NCBI RefSeq assembly: GCF_904849725.1
Contig: NC_058519.1
Location: forward strand, 106,814,881 to 106,878,880
Direction: 5' to 3'
DNA: 64,000 nucleotides
From: Hordeum vulgare subsp. vulgare
Taxonomy: Eukaryota; Streptophyta; Magnoliopsida; Poales; Poaceae
The notes beneath the pieces were generated by a model. The model worked only from the letters and a program-made list of their open reading frames with translations. It was not told the origin of the DNA and did not search any database. A program made the position numbers and the translations under genes. Below, piece after piece: positions 43,932-54,981 of this stretch. How positions within the stretch are numbered: the stretch's first letter is position 1; each line of letters starts with the position of its first letter.

Positions 43932-45191
43932 CTACTCCGTAGTGGCATAGTTTCTTTGGGCATTGTCTAGAGTTTTACTAGCGTAGTGAATAACATTCAA
44001 CTTCTTGTCAACTCTTTGTCCTAGAACAGCACCAACAGCATAATCACTAGCGTCACACATGATTTCAAAGGGCAAGTTCCAGTCAAGTGGTTGAACAATT
44101 AGTGCGGTTATCAAAGCCTCCTTAAGTATTTCAAAGGCTTCTTCACAATCCTCATCAAAAATAAAAGGAACATCCTTCTGCAAGAGGTTGGTAAGAGGCC
44201 TAGAAATCTTAGAGAAATCTTTAATGAACCTTCTATACAAACCAGCATGACCTAGGAAACTTCGTATACCTCTGATATCTGTGGGGCAAGGCATTTTCTC
44301 AATTGCATCAACCTTAGCCTTATCAACTTCAATGCCTCTCTCAATTTTGTGCCCTAAGACGATACCTTCATTAACAATAAAGTGGCACTTCTCCCAATTC
44401 AAGACGAGGTTGATATCTTCGCATCTCTGTATGACTCGATCAAGGTTGCTGAGGCAATCATCAAAGGAAGACCCGTAAACGGAGAAGTCATCCATGAAAA
44501 CCTCGACAATCTTTTCACAAAAGTCACAGAATATAGCCATCATACATCTTTGGAAGGTGGCAGGTGCATTGCATAAGCCAAAAGGCATACGTCTATAGGC
44601 AAAGGTACCGAAGGGGCAGGTGAAAGTGGTTTTCTCCTGATCAGATTGTGCAACACGTATTTGCGAGAAACCTGAATAACCGTCTAGAAAGCAAAAGTGT
44701 GTGTGCTTTGATAGCCTTTCTAGCATTTGGTCAATAAACGCCAGAGGATAATGATCTTTCCTGGTTGCCTTGTTCAGTTTCCGGAAGTCTATCACCATCC
44801 TATAGCCAGTAATAATCCTTTGTGGGATTAGTTCATCCTTATCATTAGGAACGATGGTGATACCTCCCTTCTTAGGTACGCAATGTGCTGGACTTACCCA
44901 ATCACTATGAGCAATAGGATAAATGATTCATGCTTCCAGAAGCTTTAATATTTCTTTTCTAACGACCTCTTTCATCTTAGGATTTAATCTCCTTTGATGA
45001 TCAGCAACTGGTTTGAAGTCAGGATCAGTTTTAATCTTGTGCTGACATAGAGTAGGACTAATACCCTTAAGATCATCAAGAGTATATCCAATAGCAGCAC
45101 GGTGCTTCCTCGGAGTTCGTAGTAACTTCTTATCTTCGTGCTCTGAAAGGAGGGCACTAATAATGACAGGATATATCTCCTTCTCATCAAG
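43932..45191 (-). pseudogene. Element 3 reverse transcriptase-RNase H
   Basis: RT reads KGGITIVPNDKDELIPQR, MVIDFRKLNKATRKDHYPLA, FAYRRMPFGLCNAPATFQRC and the catalytic FMDDFSVYG. It ends with an RNase H domain starting FEIMCDASDYAVGAVLGQ. The frame has TGA at 44928-44930 (next to IIYPIAHSDW; probably a former Gly) and TAG at 43932-43934 (probably a former Lys). Both neighbouring segments are in the same frame. FMDD is normal for Athila. Confidence 0.92.
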
Positions 45192-46205
45192 CTAGGCATA
45201 CTTAAGAGTATCAGGCAACTGTTTAAGCTCGAACACAGGATCACCCTTTGGTGGGGGAGGATCCCCAAGCAGTTCAACAGGCAGATTATTCTTGAGAATA
45301 GCATATTGTTCTAAGACAATTATATCTATCTCATCTCTCTCCTCCATATGCATATCATTTTCATGCTCAAGAAGATATTGCTCTAAAGGATCCGTAGGAG
45401 GTACGACAATAGAGGCAAGAGCAATAATTTCATCCCTACCAGACGACTCTCTTTCATGGGGTTGTCTTCCAAACTTGGAGAAGTTAAATTCATGAGACAC
45501 ACCCTCAAAACTAACAGTGACGGTCTGCTTAATGCAATCAGTGTGAGCATTGATAGTGTTGAGAAAGGGTCTGCCAAATATGATGGGACAAAAGCTATCT
45601 TGTGGAGTACCAAGGACGAGGAAATCAGTAGCATACTTGGTCTTACCACACAGGACTTCTACGTCTCTCACAATTCCCACAGGGCAGATAGTGTCTCTAT
45701 TGGCTAGCGTAATACTGACATCAATGGGTTCTACCTTAGCAGGTGCAATCTCATCTTTGATTTCATCATAAATAGAACGGGGTATTGCACTAACACTAGC
45801 TCCCATATCACATAAACTATGGTAACAGTGATCTCCTATCTTGACAGAAACAACTGGCAGGCCAACTACAGGTACGTGTTTGTCTTTCGCATGAGGTTTA
45901 GCAATTCTAGCAGAGTCCTCACAGAATTTGATAACATACCCGTCTACGTCTTCGGCTAAGAGATCTTTGATAATAGCAACACTAGGTTAAACTCTAATAT
46001 CCTCAGGGGGTGCAAGTGGTCTAATGTAACCCCTACGTATCACATTTGGAGCTTTAGAATAATCCTTTATCCTAGCACGGTATGGTGGTTTCTCAGCGTA
46101 GGCACAAGGAACAACAGGATCACTAAAAGCAATGACTTTCTCCTCAACTAGATTGGTTTTGACTATGTTGCTTTCTACAGGAGGATGATATTTAAACCAC
46201 TTCTC
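45192..46205 (-). pseudogene. Element 3 aspartic protease region
   Basis: The long part (45806-45192) contains the retropepsin motif CDMGASVSAIP and, further on, IIFGRPFLNT. The acidic linker before RT follows (HMEERDEIDIIVLEQ). Upstream the same frame continues through TAA at 45987-45989. The segment ends with TAG at 45192-45194. The catalytic Asp is intact. Confidence 0.88.
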
Positions 46206-46931
46206 TTAGGGAAGATCAACATGAGCAGCAAAAGATTCACATAGAGAAGCTACTATCTCAGAGTCAAGTCCATACTTAGCGCTAAAATCTCTAGAAGTGT
46301 TTGTCTCAACAAAAGATTTAACGCAATCAAACTGGAAATTCATACCTGACTCCTTACCTTCCTCCAGCTCCCAATCTCCAGAGTTGCGTTTGATTCTTTC
46401 CAATAAATTCTACTTGTGATCAATATCCTTCTTCATAAAAGAACCGGTACAAGAAGTGTCAAGCATGGTACGATCTTCATGAGAAAGTCGAGCATAAAAG
46501 TTTTGAGTGATGATTTCTCTCGAGAGCTCATGATTGGGGCATGAATATAGCATTGATTTAAGCCTCCCCCAAGCTTGAGCTATGCTTTCCCTGTCACCAG
46601 GCCAAAAGTTATAAATAAAGTTCCGATCACGATGTACTAAATGCATAGGATAGAACTTTTGATGAAATTCCAATTTAAACCGATTGTAGCCCCATGATCC
46701 AGTATCATCACATAGCCTATACCATGTCAACGCATTATTATTAAAAGATAAAGGAAAGACTTTCTTCTTTACCTCATCCTCGGGCAAACCTGCAAGCTTA
46801 AATAAACCACAAACTTCATCTACATAGATCAGATGCAAGTCTGGATGTGAAGATCCATCTCGTGTGAAAGGATTAGCCAGCAGTTTCTCAAGCATACCCG
46901 AAGGAATTCAATAAAAGATATTTTCAGTAGG
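46206..46931 (-). pseudogene. Element 3 gag, main part
   Basis: In the same frame as the protease. Gag signature: YVDEVCGLFKLAGLPEDEVK, LSFNNNALTWYRLCDDTGSW, FHQKFYPMHLVHRDRNFIYN and SIAQAWGRLKSML. Stops: TGA 46908-46910, TAG 46410-46412 (HK-stop-NLLERIK, likely former Trp) and TAA 46206-46208. Element 4 inserted at 46932. The gag N-terminus continues at 60199-60345. There is no frameshift from 46931 down to 42240. Confidence 0.9.
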
Positions 46932-47440
46932 TGTTGGGGATATTATCTGTTGGGTAACCCGCCCTAGTTGGGCTGGGTCACCCAAGCTGGCGACTCATCT
47001 CCAAGTGGTTCCGGCCTTGGTCCAGCAAGGCCGGGAGTCGTATGGCGGTTCAGGACCTTTGGGAGAAGTCCATAGTAGAGAAGATCTCCGAGTCTTGGAA
47101 ATATGGTGATTTAGAGATCGGAAGAATCACAATTTGTGTAAAGGAAAGGACCCTTGTAAACCCTAAGGACTCGACCTGTATATAAAGGCGAGTCCCCGGG
47201 AAGGAGAGGGTAGGTTAGAAATCATCGAGTGCTAGGTCAGGCGAGTTACGCCCCCTTGTAATCGAAACATCATCAATACAAACTCCAAGCAGGACGTAGG
47301 CTTTTACCTCCTCACGAGGGGCCGAACCTGGGTAAATCTGTGTTTCACTCCCACATAACCCCTTTGAGTCGCCACCAAGGTGCGATGGCTCCAACACTAA
47401 TTCCTTTCACGAGGACATCTGCCGTGACAAAACCACGACA
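46932..47440 (+). repeat. 5' LTR of element 4
   Basis: 509 bases, TGTTGGGGATATTATC to AAACCACGACA. TATA box 'ctgtatataaagg' near 47178. Confidence 0.95.
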
Positions 47441-47442
47441 GT

Positions 47443-47461
47443 TGGCGCCCACCGTGGGGCC
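47443..47461 (+). promoter_or_regulatory. Primer-binding site of element 4
   Basis: TGGCGCCCACCGTGGGGCC begins two bases after the LTR. It has the TGG start required to pair with a tRNA CCA end. The tRNA is not assigned. Confidence 0.75.
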
Positions 47462-47528
47462 TACGCACGGTGGAGTTGAGTTCTCAAAGGGATCCCTACC
47501 AGGGTCCGGGAGCTATGCAGCGGGGCTC

Positions 47529-49235
47529 ATGACTCAGAGCCACCGCGGGAAGTACTACATCAACAACTTGCTATGCGGGCCTGAGGCCGATTCGATCGAA
47601 TCTGGTTACAGGGTCCCCTTCGGCAAGATCAGCATCTTCGTCGGCATGATTGGATCGCCCATGCCTGAGCCGGACACCTCCTCCGACATCGTCGAGCCAG
47701 CCAAGTACGTCCGCCCTGTCATGACGCCAAATCTAACCCGTCCGGTCTTTGTTGGGTTCACGCAGGGATCTGAGGAACCAGAACGATCAGCAACCCAGGA
47801 GACCACGCCGGTCAACATTGATGACGAATCGTCCATGGGCGATTCAGATTCAATCCAGTCTCTACATGGGGGCTGCCTTGGGGGCTTGTCACTGGCCATG
47901 GACCCTGAAGTTCTTGACTGGACTCGCCGTCAGATGGACGTTTGCATGGCAGGGGCGACTCAACCCTCGCCAAACCCGGCACGCGGAGATGGAACGGGTG
48001 AAACGTATAGAAGCCCGGTCGCGATCTTGGTGGATTTAGCAGTGGAAATAACAAGGCTCATGGCGACCCCCATAACACCGGAAAACCAGGACGCGGTAAA
48101 TACGGAACTGACGAAGCTAAGAGAAGGGGTGGCAAAGGCTCAGCGGGACACTGAGGTGGAGGCCGCCAGGATCGAGACCCGGCAGGCTCAAATTACCGCT
48201 GAGGTAGCTCGCTTGAATACCGAAAACTGGCGGCTCGAAAGGCATCAGTGCACATCTGACGCCATCCATCAGCGGAGGCATCAGGGTCGTTTTCCCCTTG
48301 ACCTCAACCCGACCCGCCTGTTCGACACTCCACGAACTCCCGGGGCAGGAGCCGCCCCGAGGGCCGGGCCAGCCACCGAACCCGCCATTTCAGCCAGCTG
48401 TGGATTGCGTTCCCCGATTCCAGACACCTCAAGGTCACTTTTCCAACCCGGTGGACAACGTCCTTGCCGCAACTCGCCATTTAGAACCCCTTCCGATTCA
48501 CGGCAACACTCCAGCCGAGATAGAGGCAAGGAACGCCATTGAGATGTTGAAGACGGTGGTGGTTCAAAACGCCCAGTTCTCACACAACCTAGATCGGCTG
48601 CACTCCACTCCCCAGGCAAGCCGCACCAGGAGTCGGCCAGAGGACCAGCCCTCTATAACCAGCGGACCGTGACCCTTTCCCCAGGTCAACTCGCCTGATC
48701 ATCGAGACCCGCTAGGTCGGGATCACCCGGACACCCAAGTCGCCCCAGCGCCTCTTGTTGGAAGCGGCAGACAAGTGGGGGTGCCGTGTTTGGCCCCCGC
48801 CCTTCGCAACGAGCGAATGCCCAAGGATTTTAAAGGACCAAGAAAGGTGCCTAACTACACTCCGGACCTTGAGCCGGCGTCGTGGGTCGAGAGTTACGAA
48901 ATCGCCATGGACATGCTCGATGTAAGCAAAGCAGTCTGCGCCAGATACTTCACAATGATGCTAGAAGGGACGGCGCGTACTTGGTTAAAGAACTTGCCCC
49001 CAACTCCATCGAGACTTGGGCTGGATTAAAAGAGCGTTTCGTCAAAAACTTCCGAGGAACCTGCAAACGCCCAATGACAATAGTCGATTTACAGCACTGC
49101 GTTCAACGCCCGGATGAGTCGGCCCACCAGTGGTCGCGGCAAGTCGCGGAAATCATTCACTCGTCGGACGGTATTACGACGGCTCAGGCTGTGCTGATCT
49201 TAGAGCAGAATTGCCACTACGAGCCCTTGGTGTAG
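47529..49235 (+). pseudogene. Element 4 gag, frameshifted
   Basis: The first ATG after the primer-binding site that starts a long frame is 47529 (MTQSHRGKYYINNLLC); an earlier in-frame ATG lies within the LTR. The frame is open to about 48340, including a charged helical stretch around REGVAKAQRDTEVEAARIET. It shifts to another frame (PFQPAVDCVPRFQTPQGHFS) and shifts back near 48990. The gag core is read as RKVPNYTPDLEPASWVESYE, then ARYFTMMLEGTARTWLKNL, then WAGLKERFVKNFRGTCKRPM, up to TAG at 49233-49235. The following codons continue in frame, and the family probably has CAG there. Confidence 0.88.
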
Positions 49236-50711
49236 AAGTTGGGGCGACTCAAGCGAAAGGTCCAAGACATGGGAGAGCTAATGGACACCCTCACTAGGTA
49301 CGCTGAGGCGGATGACACCAAAGATCCCGGAGAGGATGGTGGTAAAGCCAATTCGCCAAGGAAAAGCGAGTCATCCAAAAATCATACCCAGTTCCAGGGA
49401 CGCGCCCGCCATAATCATGGAGCGAATGGCAAGAGAAGGCAGCAGGAAGAGTCTTCGGACTTAGTCGCCAACACCAACACCAACAATGGCAACCAGCGCC
49501 AGAAAAAGAATAGGGGTTACAGTGGCAAAAAGTCGCGCAACTATAATGAGTTACTCAAGGGCCCCTTCCCGCACCACGCCATGGCAGACGGACCGGTGAC
49601 TCATTCCTGGGAGGACTGTTACGTGATGCGGGAGTTTCGGGCGGAGGCGATCAAAAAAGGGCAAGGCGGTGACCCGGACCAACGGCAAGAACAGTTCGGC
49701 GCACCTAATCAACGCCAGAACCCCTTCGGCGGCTTCCCCGAACCCGGGGCTCAGGGTGGATCGCAGCCAAGCAGTGGCCAGTATCCGGTGCATCACCAGC
49801 GACGGTATAACGCGCCTGGAGTTTTTCAACAACCACCCCCACAGGGGGCTTCGCAGGGGCAGGACAACAATGGCGGCTTCCGCAACAACCCCAAGCAGTT
49901 AAGCAATGGGCAGTACCACATTTTCACAACCAATGCCCGCAGGCATGATAAAAAGGTGAGTCATCGAGCGTACAGTGTATCTGAGCCAGCACTCCCCGGA
50001 TACCTCCACTGGTCCGAGCAGACTATATCATGGAGTAGGGAGGATCACCCGCCAAGAGTTGACAATCCCGGCGAATTAGCATTGGTCGTGGCACCCCAAG
50101 TTGGAGGATATACTTTATCGAAGGTACTGATGGATGGTGGCAGCAGCATCAACATATTATACTTCGACACCTTCCAAAGGATGAACCTGTTGGAGAAAGA
50201 TTTGATGCCCTCAACCACGGTATTCCACGGGATTGTCCCAGGTAAATCGGCGTATCCCATAGGCCGAGTTAGGCTCACAGTTCTGTTTGGAACAGCGTCT
50301 AACTACAGGAGTGAGTCGCTTATGTTTGAGGTGGTCAAGTTAAAGAGCCCCTATCATGCGTTGTTTGGGCGACCGGCTTACGCCTGGTTCATGGCTCGCC
50401 CTTGCTATGCTTACCTTAAACTCAAGATGCCTGGTCCTAAAGGACCCATCACGGTTGATGGTGAGAGGAGGATTGCAAGAGAGTGTGAAGAAGGGGATGC
50501 GGCTTACGCAGAAGTCGCCTGTGCTGCGGAAGAGCTTAAATATCACCAGGCCAATGTTGATCCGGATGATATGTCACCTTTAAAGAAGACAACGATAGAC
50601 GCGGAGCTGCCCCTCAAGTTCAAGCCAACAGATGACACTAAGACAATGGATTTCGTCCCTGGCAACTCAACCAAGCAGTTCACTATTGGGACGGGTCTGG
50701 ACCCCAAATAG
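49236..50711 (+). pseudogene. Element 4 gag C-terminus and aspartic protease
   Basis: 490 residues in the same frame as the end of gag. A knuckle-like motif near residue 110 reads KGPFPHHAMADGPVTHSWED, with the expected first Cys replaced by Phe. A Gln/Gly-rich linker follows, then the protease: VLMDGGSSINILYFD (catalytic Asp present) and HALFGRPAYAWFMA. It ends at TAG 50709-50711, again where Gln is likely (DPK-stop-ESALIEF). Downstream RT continues in the same frame. Confidence 0.9.
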
Positions 50712-52174
50712 GAAAGCGCGCTCATCGAATTCATCCGTGCGAATCGGGACATCTTCGCATGGGAACCTTCTGACATGCCTGGTATGCCGAGAGAATTTGC
50801 TGAGCACCATCTTAATGTTGACCCAAAAGCAAAACCGATTCAGCAATATCTTCGTAGGTTCAATGAGGAACGACACAAGGCAATCGGGGAGGAAGTTGCC
50901 CGCCTCTTGGCCGCCGGATTCATCGTAGAGGTCTTCCACCCCAAATGGTTGGCTAACCCAGTCCTGGTGCTCAAGAAGAACGGTACCTTCCGTATGTGCA
51001 TTGATTACACGGATCTTAACAGAGCTTGTCCAAAGGATCCTTTCGCCCTTCCCCGCATCGATCAAATTATTGATTCGGTGGCGGGATGTGAACTTTGTGC
51101 TTCCTGGACGCTTATTCCGGATATCACCAAATCAAGATGGCCGTGGAAGATCAGGAGAAAACAGCTTTTATAACCCCCTTTGGGGCTTTTTGCTATGTGT
51201 CCATGCCATTTGGACTCAAGAGTGTAGGGGCGACTTATCAGCGCTGCATCCAAAATTGCCTCCATGGTCAAATCGGATGCAACGTCCATGCCTATGTTGA
51301 TGACATTGTGGTTAAAAGTCACAGGAAGGAAACGCTACTGGGAGATCTCAAGGAAACTTTTGATAATCTGCGGGTATATCAGATGAAGCTTAATCCCACC
51401 AAGTGTGTTTTTGGTGTTCCTGCAGGGAAATTGTTGGGTTTTTTGGTGTCTGAGCGCGGCATTGAAGCTAACCCGGACAAGATCGAGGCGGTTACTTCCC
51501 TTGGGAAACCAGCGAATATTAATCAAGTCCAACGAATGGCGGGTCGTATTGCGGCCTTAAGTCGCTTCATAAGCTGTCTCGGAGAAAAAGCTATCCCCCT
51601 TTATCAATTGCTTAGGAAATCTGACCATTTTGTTTGGACAGACGAAGCCAATGAAGCGTTCGAAGCTTTAAAACGGCAGCTGGTCAACCCGCCGGTCTTG
51701 GCCGCCCCGACTGAGAAAGAGCTCATGCTTTTATATATTGCGGCAAACTACAAAGCGGTGAATGTGGCGTTGGTCGTCGAAAGGAAGGAGGAAGGGAAGG
51801 AATAACCTGTGCAGCGCCCGGTGTATTTCATCAGCGAGGTGCTAACTCTTTCCAAACAGCGGTACCCACACTGGCAGAAATTAGTTTATGGGGTCTTTAT
51901 GGCAAGCCGGAAGCTCAAACATTATTTCCAAGAGCATCCCATCACGGTGGTTAGCTCCGCTCCCCTCGGGGACATCATCCAGAATCGGGAGGCGACAGGG
52001 CGAATCGCCAAGTGGGCGATCGAACTTGGGCCGCACCACGTGCGATACACCCCTCGTACGGCTATCAAGTCTCAGGCCTTGGTTGATTTCGTCAATGATT
52101 GGACCGAGTTACAGATCCCGGAAGACAGGCCTGACCTTACATACTGGACTATTTATTTTGATGGATCTAGATAG
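50712..52174 (+). pseudogene. Element 4 reverse transcriptase and first RNase H
   Basis: RT from ESALIEFIRANRDIFAW, NPVLVLKKNGTFRMCIDYTD and LNRACPKDPFALPRID. A small deletion near 51095-51105 changes frame. Then FLDAYSGYHQIKMA, YVSMPFGLKSVGATYQRC and the catalytic YVDD (51293-51304). RNase H follows (EKELMLLYIAANYKAVNVAL, QRYPHWQKLVYGV). TAA at 51803-51805 and TAG at 52172-52174 interrupt it. The RNase H acidic motif is unusual: YIAAN where D is common. That substitution is known in Tat elements, whose first RNase H is degenerate. Confidence 0.9.
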
Positions 52175-52558
52175 TTGGAAGGCTCGGGGGCTGGCGTGGT
52201 GCTGCTATCGCCTCAAGGAGACAAATTCTGCTATGTTTTCCGACTCATGTTTCCATGTACCAACAATGCTGCGGAATACGAAGCTTTGCTTCATGGCTTG
52301 CGACTCGCCAAGGAGATGAACCTTACGCGGGTCAGATGTTTTGGCGATTCTGATTTGGTGGCTCTGCAAGTTTCAGGTACTTGGGATTCTCGGGACCCCT
52401 TGATGGCGGCTTACAGGAGGGATGTGTCTGATGTGGCGGGTCACTTCCATGGCTATCAGGTCGATCACATCGACCGGCGCCTTAACGAAGCAGTTGATGC
52501 CCTTTCACGTCTCGGTTCCCAGCGTAAGCCGGTTCCCCCCCCCCCAATGTTTTTCTAG
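52175..52558 (+). pseudogene. Element 4 second (archaeal-type) RNase H
   Basis: The domain starts just before the TAG with YWTIYFDGSR, then LEGSGAGVVLLSPQGD, NNAAEYEALLHGLRLAKEM and CFGDSDLVALQVSG, and ends with DHIDRRLNEAVDALSRLGSQ. D, E, D and D residues of an RNase H fold are all present. A second, intact RNase H after a degenerate first one is the known mark of the Tat lineage. A run of about 12 C (52528-52545 area) then shifts the frame before integrase. Confidence 0.88.
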
Positions 52559-52584
52559 ATACTCTGCATAATCCTTCCGTAAGG

Positions 52585-53913
52585 TTGCCCTCGGAGGAGG
52601 AGTTGGCGATACCTGACCATGAGTCTCAGTTCGTGGCGGCTCTCCATGTTACGCCGGATTGGGTTCTTCCATATCTGGCCTATCTCGTCCGAGGTGAGTT
52701 ACCTACGGATGAAGTATTGGCTCGCCAAATCATTCGGCGAAGCAAATCCATGGTGATCATCAATGGCGAATTATATAAACGAAGCACTTCTGGAGTTTTC
52801 CAAAGATGTGTTTCCTCCAAAGAAGGGTGTGTAATTCTAAATGACATGCATTCCGGAGATTGTGGGCATCACACCGGGTCACGCTCCTTGGTTTCAAGAG
52901 TGTTCCGTCATGGTTTCTTCTGGTTGACGGCCCATGTAGATGCAGAGGAGATAGTTCGTCGATGTGATGGATGCCAGCGTTATGGACGACAGGCCCATGT
53001 GCCGGCTCAAGAACTAAGGATGATACCCATCACTTGGCCTTTCGCGGTCTGGGGGTTAGACATGGTTGGCCCCATTAAGATGTCGTCCAACAAGAAAACT
53101 CATTTGCTGGTGGCGGTTGATAAGTTCACCAAGTGGGTTGAAGCAGAACCTGTTGGAGCTTGCGATGCGGAGACAACAGTCAAATTCTTGAAAAAATTGA
53201 TCTTCCGGTTCGGATATCCACACAGCATTATTACTGATAATGGCACTAATCTGTCTCAAGGAGCGATGCAGGAGTTTTGCCATCATGAGCACATCCGGCT
53301 TGATGTTTCTGCGGCAGCTCACTCGCAATCTAATGGACAGGCGGAGCGGGCGAATCAGGAAGTTTTGCAAGGAATCAAACCCCGACTCATGGTTCCCTTG
53401 GAACATACACCAGGGTGTTGGGTTGAGGAGTTGCCTTCAGTACTATGGAGCATCCGGACCACCCCGAACCGTTCTACGGGTTTTACTCCCTTCATTCTGG
53501 TATATGGAGCAGAAGCCGTTCTTCCCACTGACATTAGGCATGACTCGCCCAGAGTCGCTGCTTATGTGGAACGGGACAAGGAGTTGGCGCGTCAAGACTC
53601 TTTGGACGCCCTGGAGGAAGCGCGTGATTTGGTTGCAGCCCGATCGGCCATTTATCAGCACGACTTACGGCGTTATCACAGCCGCCGGGTCAAGAGACGA
53701 ACTTTTCAGGAGGGCGACTTAGTGCTTCGACTGATACAAGATCGTACCGGCATGCATAAGTTATCACCACCATGGGAAGGACCGTTCGTCGTCAGCAAAA
53801 ACCTTCGCAACGGGTCCTACTATCTGGTGGATCTACGGCCTGATCGGCCAACCATGGAGGCTGAGTCAACTCGCCCCTCGAACATAGCCCATTTGCGGCC
53901 TTATTACACTTGA
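52585..53913 (+). pseudogene. Element 4 integrase
   Basis: 442 residues, uninterrupted. Zinc domain: HSGDCGHHTGSRSLVSRVFR with RRCDGCQRYG. Catalytic core: WGLDMVGPI, IITDNGTNL and SNGQAERANQE (D, D, E). C-terminal region: RRTFQEGDLVLRLIQ and SPPWEGPFVVSK. It ends HLRPYYT at a TGA. No lesion is visible except that it is out of frame with RNase H because of the upstream C-run. Confidence 0.93.
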
Positions 53914-54981
53914 GCTATTAGCTCTACATATTGTAAGTTTTTCATTTCTTATAAAGCAATAAAATTAACGCCTCCCAGCTTGGGGGCTTTCCTGCTAATT
54001 CATCTTATTGAAAGGTATGGATCTTTATTTTTATTCATCAACAAGTCGCCCAAGCATGGACGCTGTCCATACCAAAGAGCTTAAGTCGCCACGATGCGCT
54101 TATTACAAAACTGGGTATCGGTAAGCCAAAGAGGATCGAAGTCGCCACAAGCGCGCGATTCAAACATAGGCGCCTTATATGATTCTGTGGATTAGGTCGA
54201 CTTACTTGAGGGCAGTTTTATCTGAAGTCGTTTTGTGGTAATAGCGTATACGCTTCTACAATCCTATGACGGTCTTTCCCTTAATCATAGGTCACTTGGG
54301 GGCTTCCTCTCACTGAGATCAGCCTTACTACCCATTTGGCCTGCGAAAAATTACCGCATTACAAATGGTTATACTGGACTGTGTGTTGGCTGAATCGCCA
54401 TATGGACCCGTGAACTCTTGGCGAGTTATTCCGCTCATGGACCCTGAACTCGCATTGGTTAAAACATGTCTGGTACCGGCTAGCACCTCACATGGAAAAT
54501 AGAGAAATCATTGGTTCATCGAACCTGCTTCACTGAAGCTTGACTTGTGCCTGATCAGCCGGTCTAAATACTTGAGCTTTTGATACAAAAGTCTCCCTCG
54601 AGTAGCACTTGAGTTTATTTAACTCGTCCTATCCTGTCGCGACCTGATGAGCCGACGAAATTGCTATTTTTTACCTTCCTGGCACTGCCACAAGGTCTTT
54701 CAGACTTTTTTCTGACTCGCCTCAAATATCTTGGGTCGATTATTATTTATTATCATCCATTACTCACAGAGATGGTTTGATATATGTTTTCAAGCCTAAC
54801 AGGTTGATGATCGAAATCATTCTAGCCATGGCGGGTCAAGCATCATAAAAATGCCTTGACGGCGGGTCAAGCATTTTAAAGCGCCTTAAGGGCGACATAA
54901 GGGTTTTTCAAGACATCACAGAAGCAGTTTGATCTCTAAAAATACTTATTACATGGCTCTTATGGCCAAATCTATGAAGGT
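53914..54981 (+). other. Spacer between integrase and the antisense gene of element 4
   Basis: About 1.07 kb, non-coding on both strands. It has short echoes such as 'ggcgggtcaagcat' repeated at about 54830 and 54862, and 'aagcaataaaat' (about 53955) as a possible polyadenylation signal for the sense transcript. Confidence 0.6.

Noticed and set aside
47385..47528. Gag start of element 4 at the ATG within the LTR
   Set aside because: Translation would run through the LTR end and primer-binding site. The frame is open by chance, and the ATG at 47529 after the primer-binding site is the more usual position.
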